From: Lindgomyces ingoldianus
Lineage: Eukaryota; Ascomycota; Dothideomycetes; Pleosporales; Lindgomycetaceae
Direction of reading: 5' to 3'
DNA length: 64,000 bases
Assembly (NCBI RefSeq): GCF_010093535.1
Contig: NW_022985187.1
Coordinates: 602,051-666,050 of the forward strand
The notes below the pieces were generated by a model. The model was not told where the DNA came from and did no database searches. It saw nothing but the letters and a program-made list of their open reading frames with translations. Both the position numbers and the translations under genes were made by a program. Shown here in pieces: positions 1 to 12,729 of this stretch. Numbering within the stretch: position 1 is the stretch's first letter; the number at the start of each line of letters is the position of its first letter.

Positions 1-1412
1 AGCTAGGTAACTAAAAGTAGAGAACAGCTATTTAAAGCATTAATACTAAAAAGTAGGCTATTTTACTTTTTATTATCTTTTAAAGTAGTAACTACTTTTT
101 AAACTAGTATAAAAAAAATCTACTTTAAAATTAAGTTATTATAATTTCTAAGCGCAGCTAGACTACTAATTAGCTTTGTTTAGACTAGTAAAAGCACTTT
201 AACGCGCATATAAAAAAGTGTACTATTAGTAGCTACTATTTGCTAGTTATTAATAGCTATAAAAGCTATAACTTACTTTATTTTTAGTAATACTATAAAA
301 ATAATAAAATTATTACTATTTATATACTTTTTTACTTATTACACTTTTTATAGCTACTTAATGTAGGTTGTTTTACTCTTTTAAAAAAAGTATATAAACA
401 CTAAGCTAAAAACCTTATATATAACTAAATTACTTATATTATAAAAATAATGTTTTTACTATGCTTTAAAGTAGCTTATACTGCTATAATTACTTTTAGT
501 AATATCTAAGAAAAGTTTTAAGGCGCTAGATTAGTTCTTTTTAACTTATAATAAGTTATAATAAGCTTTAATGTAAAGTTACGCACTTTATTACTACTAC
601 TACTTATATATAATAAGCTCTAGTAGTTATAAACTTTAAGTAATACTTTAAAACTTAAGTTATAATTAATGTGTGACGGTGCTGCTTGTCAAGCTCCGCT
701 GCTAGTCACATGATCTCGCTAAGGGTTAAGCGAGCGCGCTAGCGCCTTAGCGCTGCGCAAGCTTTTCTCTCGCGAAAACCCTTCGCCTCCTTCACTCCCC
801 ATCCTAGTTTAGCTGAAATAGAGCCGACCTACTCTGCCATGCTTCCCCAGCTCCATACAGTAGTAGAGACAGTGCTTGTCATTACATAATGCTTATAAAT
901 ATAAAAATTTAAAAGTATATAAATAGTTTACTAACTTTTATAGTTAAAGTGTTTAAAAGAGGTTTAAAAAGAGTAGTAATAATTATATATAAGCTAGTGT
1001 TAGTATAATAGAAAATTACTAAGCTTTAAGCAGCTAATAAGGCTACTATATAACATAAATTATATAAAAAAAGTAAATTAAAGTAAAAAAAACTTTAATA
1101 ATTTAAAAAAGCTTATGCTTAACAGCTCTAAAGAAGTTTAAAGCGCGTAGTAATAAAAAGAAGGTAAAGAAGCAGGTATAAGCTAAAGTAGGTAAGCTAT
1201 TCTAAAGGCGCTACAGATAGTGCAATTAGACTAAGCATAACACATAAATATATAAGTAAGAAGTAGAAGTAGTATCTAAATAATATTCTAGGCTATACTA
1301 TACTATATAGTGCTAGAGCGGGTTGTTATAGGCTATAATAGAGTTTGTTAGGGTGGGGTCTTAGCAAAAGTAAGCAACTTAGGTGTGTAAGCAACTCGCC
1401 TGTGAAGTACGT
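1..1412 (+). mobile_element. pogo/Fot1-like element, 3' part, truncated by window start
   Basis: The sequence ends at 1412 in a terminal inverted repeat, read inward as ACGTACTTCAC followed by two GTTGCTTAC units, with a TA flank at 1413-1414. Positions 1-1400 are the reverse complement of the left part of the full-length copy at 2234-4100, so this is the C-terminal two thirds of the same family (family A) on the plus strand. The transposase frame is destroyed by stops typical of RIP. A solo LTR (672-886) is inserted in it. The left end lies outside the window. Confidence 0.8.
672..886. repeat. solo LTR, 215 bp, GC-rich
   Basis: The inverted-repeat partner near 2755-2770 lacks this block, so it is an insertion. 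It begins TGTGAC, ends ATTACA, and is flanked by the 5-bp duplication TAATG at 667-671 and 887-891. That is the expected footprint of an LTR left by recombination of a retrotransposon. It is GC-rich and keeps CpG and CpA sites, unlike the AT-rich element around it. It was therefore inserted after RIP of its host or was too short to be mutated. No internal retrotransposon of this family is seen in the window. Confidence 0.75.
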
Positions 1413-1763
1413 TACTTTATAAAGTGTAGGTACTTTATTATTACTCTTGCTAATTTATAGTTAATTAAATTAACTACTAAGTAGTGTTAAAATAGGCTTT
1501 GTTAGCTAGCTGCTTATAGTATAAGCACTTAACTAGCAAGAGTAAGAGTAGTGTACAGTGTGCACAGCGTACAGGGTAGGTAGAGTGAGGGCAACATGTT
1601 TCTAGTTCTATTGCTCTTGTCTTTTCCTCTGTACAGAGGAAAAGAGGAATATCTAGATGTTCGCGCACAGAGGTTCGCGCACAAACATCATGTGACATGG
1701 TTACATAGTCCTTCTTGTGCACGATAACTATCTAGACTGTAACGCTGTTGCTACGTACAGACA
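1413..1763. other. Unresolved spacer with a 24-bp perfect palindrome
   Basis: This sequence lies between the end of the family A element and the start of the shared segment at 1764. Its base composition is less extreme than its neighbours. It holds a perfect 24-bp palindrome at 1621-1644 (half-site CTTTTCCTCTGT) and two copies of GTTCGCGCACA at about 1659-1684. No gene or element ends were recognised, and the short minus-strand open frame over it has no family resemblance. Confidence 0.4.
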
Positions 1764-2004
1764 AGTGTAGTTATTATTAATATAGTAAATTTATTATTTA
1801 TAGTAATAAGTGTTTACTTGCTTTACTTATATAGTCTAATTAATGTTATTAGTTTTTTCTTTAGCTATTATTTAATTTTTTACTATATAAGTATTATTAT
1901 ACACTTAACATCTTATAGCTTAGTCTACTAACTAATTATAGTATTAAAGAAACTACTATGCTACTTTATGCCTTTTTTAAAGCTTTTTTAAAGGCTTTTT
2001 AAGT
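1764..2004. repeat. Shared segment C, left piece
   Basis: It matches 7797-8030, inside the gypsy retrotransposon. The match resumes at 4979 after the transposon at 2007-4976, so this is the base layer of the nested stack. It is probably a truncated second copy of the retrotransposon's 3' internal region. No coding frame survives. Confidence 0.65.
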
Positions 2005-2006
2005 TA

Positions 2007-4976
2007 ACGTACTTTACAGGCAAGTTGCTTACACACCTAAGTTGCTTACTTTTGCTAAGACTCTACTAAACTACTTTTTTTACACTAATGCATTCCTAAC
2101 AACACTACTTAGACGTGCTAAAAGAATGTTAGATATAGCTTATACTTTAAGCTTTTAAATAAAAGATAAAAACTTTTAAAGAAACATGCTATAGCTATAT
2201 ATAAAGTTTTTTAAAAAATAATAAATAACTATAACGTACTTCATAGGCAAGTTGCTTACACACCTAAGTTGCTTACTTTTGCTAAGACCCCACCCTAACA
2301 AACTCTATTATAGCCTATAACAACCTGCTCTAGCACTATATAGTACAGTACAGCCTAGAATATTATTTAGATACTACTTTTACTTCTTGCTTACATATTT
2401 GCGTGTTATGCCTAATCTAATTGCACTATCTGTAGCGCCTTTAGAATAGCTTACCTACTTTAGCTTATACCTGCTTCTTTACCTTCTTTTTATTACTATG
2501 CGCTTTAAACTCTTTTAAAGCTATTAAGCATAGGCTTTTTTAAATTATTAAGGTTTTTTCTACTTTAATTTACTTTCTTTTATATAATTTATGTTGTGTA
2601 GCAGCTTTATTAGCAGCTTAAAGCTTAGTAATTTTTTATTACACTAACACTAGCTTATATATAATTATTACTACTCTTTTTAAGACTTTTTTAAACACTT
2701 TAACTATAAAAGTTAGTAAACTATTTATATACTTTTAAATTTTTATTTTTATAAGTATTAATTATAACTTAAGTTCTAAAGTATTACTTAGGGTTTATAA
2801 CTACTAGAGCTTATTATATATAAGTAGTAGTAGTAATAAAGTGCGCAACTTTACATTAAGGCTTATTATAACTTATTATAAGTTAAAAGGAACTAATCTA
2901 GCGCTTTAGAACTTTTCTTAGATATTACTAAAAGTAATTACAGCATTATAAGCTACTTTAAAGCATAGTAAAAACTTTATCTTTATAATATAAGTAATTT
3001 AGTTGTGTATAAAGTTTTTAGCTTAGCATTTATACACTTTTTTTTAAAAGAGTAAAATAACCTACATTAAGTAGCTATAAAAAGTGTAATAAGTAAAAAA
3101 GCATGTAAATAGTAATAATTTTATTATTTTTATAATATTACTAAAAATAAAGTAAGTTATAGCTCTTATAGCTATTAATAACTAGCAGATAGTAGCTGCT
3201 AACAGTACACTTCTTTATATGCGCGTTAAAGTGCTTTAACTAGTCTAGACTAAGCTAATTAGTAGTCTAGCTGTGCTTAAAAATTATAATAACTTAATTT
3301 TAAAGTAGATTTTTTTCTTTATACTAGTTTAAAAAGTAGTTACTACTTTAAAAAATAATAAAAAGTAAAATAGCTTACTTTTTAGCATTAATGCTCTAGA
3401 TAGCTGTTGTCTACTTCTAGTTACCTAGCTAGACTGCTTTTAGCTGTTCTTGTCTCTTTAAACCTGTAATAACTGCTTTAGTAGATATTTAGCCTATTAT
3501 AAACTTTATTTTGTTAAAGTTGTACATGTTATTATTTTAGATGCTATACTTAGCTTTAATATTCTTTATAAAGTTAAACTAGCTTTAAATTACTATAAAA
3601 ATTTTATAAAAAGCTTTTTTATAGTTATACTTACACTTAAACTTTACTTTAAGCTTTAGGTAACACTTAATAAATATATTAAGCTAGTTTATGCTAACAT
3701 AGCTTATATTATGCTTAGCGTGTAAAGAATTAGCTATATTAGCTATAGCTGCTAGCTAGGAGGGAAATCCTTGCGCATTTAGCTTAAGTATGTGCTAAAT
3801 AATTACTTACTTTTTATTATTATCTAGCTTTTATAAGTTAGCTGTATAATTAGCTTAAAAAGGTTATTTAGTGTGTTAGTTACTTATTATTTTTTAAAAA
3901 ACTTTATAGATAGCTATAGCGCATTACTTAAAAAGTATTATGTTTTATTTAAAAGCTTAAAGTGTAAGCTATATTTAATATTTCTTTAACATGTTTAAGT
4001 AGTGTTGTTAGAAATGCATTAGTGTAAGAAAAGTAGTGTAGTAGAGTCTTAGTAAAAGTAAGCAACTTAGGTGTGTAAGCAACTCGCCTATGAAGTATGT
4101 TAGCACTAAATAACCTTTATAAGCTAATTTTATAGCTAACTTATAAAAGCTAGGTAATAATAAAAAGTAGGTAATTATTAAGACTATACTTAAGCTATAT
4201 ATATAAGAATTTTTCTTTTAAATAGCATTTATAGCATTTATAGCTAATTCTTTACACACTAAGTGTAATCTAGGCTATATTAGCATAAACTAGCCTAGTA
4301 TATTTATAAAGTGTTATTTAAAGCTTAAAGTATAGTTTTAAGTGTAAAGTATAGTTAATAAATATTTAGCTTTTAATAAAGCTTATTTTACTAAAGTTAT
4401 ATATATTATTATTCTAAATGCTATACTTAGCTTTAATATTTTTTATAAGGCTAAACTTACTTTAAATTACTCTAAAACTCTAATAAAAGGCTTTTTTATA
4501 GTTATACTATACTTAAATGTTACTTTAAGCTTTAGATAACACTTCTTAAACATACTAGGCTAGTTTATACTAATATAGCCTAGATTACACTTAGCATGTA
4601 AAGAATTAGCTATATTAGCTATAAATGCTACTTAAAAAGAAAATCTTTATATATATAGCTTAAGTATAGTTTTAATAATTACCTACTTTTTATTATTACT
4701 TAGCTTTTATAAGTTAGCTATAAAATTAGCTTATAAGAGTTATCTAGTGCTATAGTTATTTATTATTTTTTAAATAACTTTATACATAGCTATAGCATGT
4801 TTCTTTAAGAGTTTTATATTTTATTTAAAAGCTTAGAGTGTAAGCTATATCTAATATTCTTTTAGCATGTCTAAGTAGTATTATTAGAAACGCATTAGTG
4901 TAGAAAGAGTAGTTTAGTAGAGTCTTAGTAAAAGTAAGTAACTTAGGTGTGTAAGCAACTTGCCTATAAAGTACAT
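2007..4976. mobile_element. Fold-back pogo-like derivative (family A), interrupted
   Basis: It is bounded by ACGTAC-type terminal repeats with TA target duplications at 2005-2006 and 4977-4978. Removing the nested full-length element (2234-4100 plus one TA) leaves about 1101 bp. This matches the uninterrupted element at 21483-22582 end to end. Both ends derive from the 5' half of a family A transposon, arranged as inverted arms. It carries no complete transposase, so it would have needed a source enzyme in trans. It is heavily AT-biased by RIP. Confidence 0.8.
2234..4100 (-). mobile_element. Full-length pogo/Fot1-like transposon (family A), RIP-inactivated
   Basis: The element is 1867 bp with inverted terminal repeats and TA duplications at 2232-2233 and 4101-4102, typical in size and target for Fot1/pogo transposons. 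The transposase ran on the minus strand. Its N-terminal DNA-binding half (about 3450-4000) aligns with the recognisable transposase relic of family B at 14482-14640, and its C-terminal part covers about 2400-3430. Every frame is broken by TAA/TAG stops, so it is non-autonomous now. It is inserted into the fold-back copy at 2007-4976. Confidence 0.8.
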
Positions 4977-4978
4977 TA

Positions 4979-5585
4979 TTTGCTTTTAGGCTACATACGC
5001 CTTTACTTATAGCTTTTAAGTTAAGTTTTTTTTAATCTTTTAAATTAAAAAAATGCAAGTATTACACTTTATATAATAAAAAATATAACTTTATATAAAT
5101 ATAGTTTAATACTACTAGAGTATAGTTTAATAACACACCTGTAGGTTTTTTTTATTATAAAAAAGAATTTTTAGTCCTTTAAACCTATCTTAAGCTATAA
5201 GCAGCAGCCTAAAATGTAAAGAGTAAAGAAAATAAAAACAAGGCTTTTAAAGCTATTTTAGAGTTTACTTAGAACCTAGTATAAGTAGTGTAGGTTATAA
5301 AGAGTTAGAAAGCTAGTCTTCTTATAGCTAGTGTCTAGTTAGCTTTATTCTACTAAAATACTAAGCTACTTTATTAGGTTTTAGTTTTAAAGGCTCTAGT
5401 GTTTAACCTTTAAGCAGACATTATAGCGCTCTTAAGCAGCTAAGAATAAAGTAGAAAGAGTTTAAAAAGAGTCTAAAAAGAAGAAAGAAAAGAAAGAAAA
5501 GTAAAAAAAAGAAAAGCAAAAAAGAAAAGCAAAAAAAGAGAAGTTTAAAGGTGTCTAACAGCTTGCTAATAAACTTTCTAAGTGT
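4979..5585. repeat. Shared segment C, right piece
   Basis: It continues 1764-2004 and matches about 8040-8640 of the gypsy retrotransposon. The joined length of about 850 bp equals the retrotransposon copy. After the next insertion (5588-6719), a further 15 bases (6722-6737) continue the match, which shows that the later element landed inside the segment. A purine-rich, lysine/glutamate-like stretch lies at 5450-5545, but no frame is open. Confidence 0.65.
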
Positions 5586-5587
5586 TA

Positions 5588-6719
5588 ACGTACCTAACAG
5601 GTTGGCCGGCTACACAGGTTAGCCGGCCACTTTTGCTAAGCCCCCACCACACTTTACCTATCTATATAATGCCTTAACAACAACACTAGATTAAATCTTC
5701 TAAAGAACGTTAGATATAGCTTGCTCTTTAGGCTTTTAAATAAGACTTAAAACTCTTCTTATAACACGCTGCAGCTATCTATAATGTCTCTTACACAACA
5801 CTAAGTAATTAACGCGCTAGACAGCCTTTAAAAGCAGAATGCTAGCCTAAATTAAGAAATCTAACTAAGCTTAAAAAGAAAGTAGTTATTAAGTATATAC
5901 TTAAGCTTATTACACGCAGATTTCCCTCTAGGCTTATAGCTATAGCTAATATAGCTAATTTCTTACCTGCAGAGTGTAATCTAGGCTAGGTTAGCTTAAA
6001 CTAGCCTAGTATGTAAGTTAAGCACTGCCCTAAGTTTATAATAAAGTTTAATTATAAGTATAATTATAAAAAAGCGCTTTATAAAGATCTAGAGGTTATC
6101 TAAAGCTAGTTTTGCCTAGTAGCTAACATAAAAGCTAAGTACAGTATCTAGAATAAAGATAGGTATAACTTTAATAAGTTTAGCTTTATAATAAGCTAAA
6201 TATTAACTAGAGTAGTTATTATAGCTTTAGAGAGATAAAAACAGCTAAAGGCAATATAGTAAAGTAATAAAAAGTAGATAATAGTTATCTAGAGCATTAA
6301 TATAATAAAGTAGGCTATAAGATTATAAAGCTTTAAGCAGCAAATAAGGCTACTACATAACATAGATTATATAAAAGAAAGTAGATTTAAGCAAAAAAGA
6401 CTTTAATAGTTAAAGATAAGGCTTATCTAACTACTCTAAAGGAGTTTAGAGCGCGTAGTAATAGGAAAAAGCTAAAGACGCAGGTGTGCGCTAAAAAAGG
6501 TAAGCTAAGTTAAAGGTAATGTAAGCAGTGTAATTAGACTAAGCATAACTTATGTATATATAAGCAAGTAGTAAAAGTAGACTTTAAATAATATCTTATA
6601 TTATATTACTCTATATAGGGCTAAAGTGGGCTGTTTTGCGAGAGAATAGGGTGGTTTTAGTAGGGGCTTAGCAAAAGTGGCCGGCCAACCTGTGTGGCCA
6701 GCCAACCTGTTAGGTACGT
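5588..6719 (+). mobile_element. Internally deleted pogo-like element (family B), 1132 bp
   Basis: The terminal repeats begin ACGTACCTAAC and contain two GGTTGGCCGGC-type units. TA duplications lie at 5586-5587 and 6720-6721. The plus strand keeps the N-terminal transposase part (about 5990-6240, with a KFNYKYNYKKALYKDLEVI-like relic) and the C-terminal tail (about 6325-6560). About 714 bp between them, present in the longer copy at 6898-15912, are missing, with the junction near 6320. Stops and NFN for the expected NFD motif show RIP damage. Confidence 0.8.
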
Positions 6720-7302
6720 TATGTTTATTAAGTTATAACGTACTTCACAGGCGAGTTGCTTACACACCTAAGTTGCTTACTTTTGCTAAGACTACACCCT
6801 AACAAACTCTATTATAGCCTATAACAACCTACTCTAGCACTATATAGTATAGTATAGCCTAGAATATTATTTAGATACTACTTTTACTTCTTACTTAACG
6901 TACCTAACGGGTTGGCCGGCCACTTTTGCCAAGCCCCCACCACACTCTACCTATCTACATAATGCCTTAACAACAACACTAGATTAAATCTTCTAAAGAA
7001 CGTTAGATACAGCTTGCTCTTTAGGCTCTTAAACAAGACTTAAAACTCTTCTTGCAACGCGCTGCAGCTATCTATAATGTCTCTCACACAACACTAAGCA
7101 ATTAACGCGCTGGACAGCCTTTAGAAGCAGAATGCTAGCCTAAATTAAGGAATCTAACTAAGCTTAAAGAGAAAGTAGTTGTTAAGTACATACTTAAGCT
7201 TATTACACGCAGATTTCCCCTTAGGCTCGCAGCTGTAGCTAATATAGCTAATTCCTTACGCGCAGAGCGCAATCTAGGCTAGGTTAGCTTAAACTAGCCT
7301 AG

Positions 7303-7591
7303 TGTAACGGCGCAGGCAAGACAATGGGTCCGAATGCGGAGGGAATCCACTCAGAGGCATATGGGAGTGCGTGGGGACTCTGAACCTGGGAATGCCATTG
7401 ACACCTATAGGCCTTGTACAAAAGGATATCAGAAAACTACTAAGCTAGCTACAGAGCGAGGTGCGACTAAGTACATAAGAGAATAGGGGTAACTGCAGGG
7501 GACTAGGTTAAGTTATAGTTAGGGCTAATACAGGGACCCTTTAGATAGAATCTAAGCAACCTAAGATAGAATAATTTATAAAATTATTATA
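7303..7591 (-). repeat. 3' LTR of the gypsy retrotransposon
   Basis: This 289-bp repeat is homologous to 14178-14466 and to the solo LTR 19696-19984 (inverted). Its outer (left) part keeps GC-rich sequence close to the solo copy. The inner part, from about 7490 to 7591, has many C-to-T and G-to-A changes. Confidence 0.85.
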
Positions 7592-10500
7592 CTACTCCCC
7601 TTTTTATAAGCTAATAGTTTTTATCTATAGTGTTTAAAAAATATTTAGAACTAATTTAAAACTAATTTAAATAAGATATAATAAAGTACAACTTTTTAAC
7701 TAAAATTTTCTATTACTAAAAAAAAAAAACTAGACTAAAAACCTAATACTAATATAATGCCTTTATTATAATGTTTTTGTTTAGTAGTAACTAGTAGTGT
7801 AGTTATTATTAATATAGCAAATTTATTATTTATAGTAATAAGTGTTTGCTTGCCTTACTTATATAGTCTAGTTAATGTTATTAGTTTCTTTTTTAGCTAT
7901 TATTTAAATCTTTACTTTATAAGTATTATTATGCACCTAATATTTTATAGCTTAGTCTGCTAACTAATTATAGCATTAAAGTAAATTACTATGCTGCTCT
8001 GCCTCTCTTCTAGAGCCTCTTTAGAGGTGTTTTAAGTTATCTGCTTTTAGGCTGCCTACGCCTTTACTTACAGCCTTTAAGTTAAGTTTTCTTATTAGTC
8101 CTTTAAATTAAAAAAATGTAAATATTACACTTTACATAATAAAAAATGCAACTTTATATAAATATAGTTTAATACTGCTAGAGTATAGTTTACTAACACA
8201 TATGTAGGTTTTTTTTTATTATAAAAAAGAATTTTTAGTTCTTTAAAGCTATCTTAAGCTATAAGCAGCAGCCTAAAATATAAGAAGTAAAAAGAAAAAA
8301 AAAGGCTTTTAAAGCTATTTTAAAGTCTACTTAAAACCTAGCGTAGGTAGTGCAGGTTATAAAAAGCTAGAAGGCTAGGCTTTCTATAGCTAGTGTTTAG
8401 GTAGCTTTATTTTACTAAAACACTAAGCTGCTTTATTAAGTTTTAGCTTTAGAAGCTCTAGTGTCTAACTTTTAAGCAGACATTACAGCGCTTTTAGGCA
8501 GCTAAGAATAAGGCAGAGGGGGTTTAAAAAGAGTCTAGAGGGAAGAGAGAAGAAGAGAGAGAAAAGGAAAAAGAGTAGAGAAGAAAAAAGTTAAGAAAAG
8601 TTTAGAAGTGTCTAATAGCTTGCTATTAGACCTTTCTAGCGCTATGTCTATAAAGTTATAATACTATTATGTATAACTATAAATTAACTTCTTACTTTTA
8701 TACTTTATTATTTGCTAAGTAATCTATGCCTTTTATACTAGCTTTAAAAGCCTTAATTTACTTATATAAGGCTCTTAAAAGTTCTAGCTAATTTAAATGC
8801 TTATTATAGAAAGCCTTTAGTTTATAAGAAGAACCTATAAAATTTAAAGCTTTATACTAGACTAGATTAAAGTTGTGTTCTACTTATTTTACCTAGTACT
8901 TAAGTGTTTTCTAGTAGAGCTTGCTAGTAAGTATTTTCTCTACTTTCTACTTCTTTACTTTATTAATAGTAATTTTAGGGGGTTTTAGAAGTTTTTATTT
9001 TAAAAGCAAATTCTAAGAGTCTCTGTAAAGCATGTTTAGTGTAAAAATGTTATATATCTTTAACTCTAAAAGTAGCTCTAGGTAGTATAAGTTTCTAACT
9101 TATTTAAGTACTTTAAAAAGGCTTTTTTATTATTTAGATAGTTTTTAGCTAGGTCTTTAAACAGCTAAGTTCTTAGTGTTTAGGTAGACTATGTTGCTAA
9201 CCTTTTAGTTAACTAGCTAGTAGTAGTAGTTAACTATAGTTTGCATCTAATTCTAGGCCTTTTCTATATAGGTCTTAGCTAGCTCCTAGGCTGCATGCAT
9301 GTAGGTTGCTAATGCTAGGGCATCTTTATAATTTAGCTTATCTGTGGCTGTAATAGGTTCTGTAGAATGTTTCTAGTCCTAGCTTTAACATAGTTTAGAG
9401 CTATATAGAACTTAATATAAAAACATTTTAATTATTACATAGAGTAAAGTTATCTAAGCCTAATTAATTAAAGGTAGTAAAGAACTCTAGTTATTTTAGT
9501 AAAAGAATATAAAAGGCCTTAGTCTTTAATTAATATACTTATTTATAATTTTTATTTAGCTATTTATTTTTTATAATAGGCAGTAAAGAGCTTAACTTTT
9601 ATACTTAAAATTTAACAGAATTTAGACTAGAAACTAGATATAAACTAAGGTCTCTAGTTAAAAATAATAGTTTTAAGTGTGTAACTAAAACAGTATACTT
9701 ATTAAATAAATAAGGCAGCTATTTCTTAAGCATTAATTATTTTATAGTAGGGAATAGAAATAGCTTATTTAAACATGTAATTAATTATAACTATAATCTA
9801 GTTATAACTAGACTTATCTTTAAAAAAATCCTTAAAGTTAATATATAAGTGCTGCATTAGTTAATTAGGAATTAAAAGAGGGTAGATAAACTCTAAAGTT
9901 TAGGCTTATTTTAGATAAGCTTTATAATAAAGAAGGTAATTTTATACATATTATTTATAAGTAGCCTTTATACTCTTTTAGTAGTACTTTTAGAATAGTA
10001 ATTAATAGGTCTTAGTAGCACTAAGGTGTGCTAAAGATACTTAATTATAGACTTCTTAGATAAGTTAGGTACACAGTAGCAAGTCTACTAGAACATATAA
10101 ATAGTTAGTATAGAAAAGTAGTCTATTTTCTATCTAATAATAGTAGGGTAAGAGTTTTTACTTTTATAGAAAAAAAGCTTAATTTTTTTAAAGTAATATA
10201 TTAATTAATTTTAAAGAATTTAAAGACATAACCTAGTCTAGTTTTTTTATAATATTTAGTAAAGTTACTTAAGTTGTTATTTAAGTAATATAGTACTAGG
10301 CTAGTTTCTTATTAATTTAGAGGTAGAGTTAGTGTAGTCTAAGAAGAACCTTTAACTAGTTATTAGTTTAAGCTACTTTTAAATTTTCTACATTTTATTT
10401 ATAACAGCTAAGGATGTCTGCTCTAGTGTTGTTTTTACTAGGGGTGTACTTAATTTAAAAGTAATACTAAGCTAACTTTTTAGCCTAATAGACCTAATAA

Positions 10501-10903
10501 GCATTTAGCACCTTTATTATTATAAAGTACTTTAATAACTAATAATTAGTATATACTAGAGTGCTTATTATTACTAATGTAAGCTTAGCCCTTTATTATT
10601 TAAACATAGTAATAATTATAAATAGCTTTTTATTATATATTTCCTAGTTTAGCTCTAAACTAGATAGGACCTTGCTATAGAACAAAATAGAGCACTAATT
10701 TCTATTAGCATGTTTCTAAGATAGGACTCCTGCTACTACCTTATTAAAAGTGTTAGTTTTAATTTTAGTTTATAACATAAAGTTAAAATAGTAGAGTGTA
10801 GGTATTTTTAGTAGCTTAGACTTTAGCTTTTTAAAAGCTATATTACACTTTAAAGTGTAATAATTAGTTTTACTATATAAAATTTTTTAAAAATAAATTA
10901 TTA

Positions 10904-11215
10904 ATAAAATCTAGTAAAGCGTAAGAAGGATTTCACACCTGTTATAGTAGTAGGCGCTTGCTAGTTGCGTAGCACCTCTACTTTCTATAGGTTAACCTCT
11001 AGTCCTTTATTTAAAAGTATATAGCTAAGATACTTTATTTAGGTAATATAAAATTTACTTTTTCTAATCTTTACTTATAATCTTACTTACTATAGTCTCT
11101 CTAAAACCTTTTTAACATAGAGGATATAAGTTGCCTTGTTTTTAAAGTAGATAAAGATGTTATCTAGATAAGTAATATAAAAGTTGTCTAAATAGTTAAT
11201 TAATACATTATTTAT
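10904..11215 (-). pseudogene. Reverse transcriptase remnant (Ty3/gypsy)
   Basis: On the minus strand, the frame through 11159-11170 reads INYLDNFYITYLDNIFIYFK, the conserved catalytic block of gypsy reverse transcriptase with YLDD changed to YLDN by a GAC-to-AAC change. About 230 bases downstream, 10904-10933 reads KSFLRFTRFY, matching the SFLGFxNFYRRF block that follows the palm domain at this distance. Stop codons interrupt the frame, as expected after RIP. It is non-functional. Confidence 0.85.
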
Positions 11216-12729
11216 ATAGCGCTAGTAAGTTGCTAGGCTGTTGCATAATTTAAAAGGCAAGACTTTACATTTATATGTTTTATATTATGTCTAAAAAGTT
11301 GTACACTTTTTAAAGCTTAGGTCTATCCTAATCTTATTAAAAGCTGTGTAAATATTAAACTTAGTAAAGATAGCTGCCTCTATAAGTCTTAATAAAAGTT
11401 TGTCTATACATAGTATTAAATACATATTCTTGCAGGTAATAGCATTAAGTTTGCAGTAATTAACATAGATACATAAGTCACTATTTAGTTTCTATATATA
11501 AAGAATAAAAGATGTAAAAAGGCTCTAACTTTACTTAATAAAGCTATATTTTAAATTATTTATAATGTACTTTTTTATTACCTCTAGTTCCTTAACATTT
11601 TGTTTATACAAAGAGCTGTAACTATTAGAAAGAGGTTCTATAAAGACAATCTTATAGTTATATAGGCAATGTGCTAGTAATTAGTAAGCTGCAGTGTAGC
11701 TAAATACATCTTAGTACTAACAGTATTTAGCTAGTAATTAGAAGTTTACTAATGCTTTAGTTTTATATTTATTATTTAGTAGTAAAGCTTACTTATCTTT
11801 AATTAAATGCTTAATTTTATAAATAAAAGTTAAAAAGAATTTATTCTTTTTTTATGTTAAAATAAAAAGCATTTACTAAGATAAAAGTAATAGTAGAGAA
11901 TTAAATGTCCTTTAGACCTATTCTAGACTTCTTAATAAATAGGTAGATTAATAATTTAAGTGTCTTTAGACTATAAGTAATAAAAGAGTAGTATAATTTT
12001 AGTAGCTTTAGTAAACTCTTAATGCAGTTAATTATTAGGCTATATAACTGCTAAATGTAGTCTTTTTTCTATAGTGTGTTGTGTTGTTTAATATCTAACT
12101 CTACTTCTTTATTACGCGCAGGCTAGTTTAATTGCATAAGCAAAAGTAGTAAAAGTTTATAAGTAGTAGAATACTTACTAGGCTATATAATTTAATTTTT
12201 TTTTATATCTAGTTAGAGTTTAAAATAATGTAACTATTTAATGCTAATAATATAATTTTATAAGCTAAAGTTTATAATTATAAAAAAGTAGTTTTAGATG
12301 CTTTTACTATTAATTTACATGTGTAAGCAGATATACTAGTAGACAGGAACTTAGATTTAGTCTTAAAAGCCCTTAACTATAACTTTAAAAAGTAAATGTT
12401 AGATAAGAATGTAAAGGCATTAGAATAAAAACTTAGTAGTTATTAAGTTAATAAATAAAAAACTATGTGCACTAGTATTAACTAAAAGATTTAATTAAAC
12501 TCTAATACTTTTTAAGTATAAAATAGTAAAAACTTAGAAAAGTTTTTCTTTAAATAAGTATAATAAGTTAATATTTACTAAGTTATACTTATTTAAGCCT
12601 AAAATAAAAGGTTTTTTTAAGTGTTTTTATTTTTTATTTAAAAAAGTCTAAGTTATAATTATTTATATTTATAAACTTTTTTTTAAATTTTTATTACTTT
12701 ACTTTAATTTCCTATACTCTAGAGATAAA

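Noticed and set aside
1477..1722. Minus-strand 81-residue open frame in the repeat block
   Set aside because: It has no family resemblance, sits in repeat-derived spacer and contains the palindrome; nothing supports translation.
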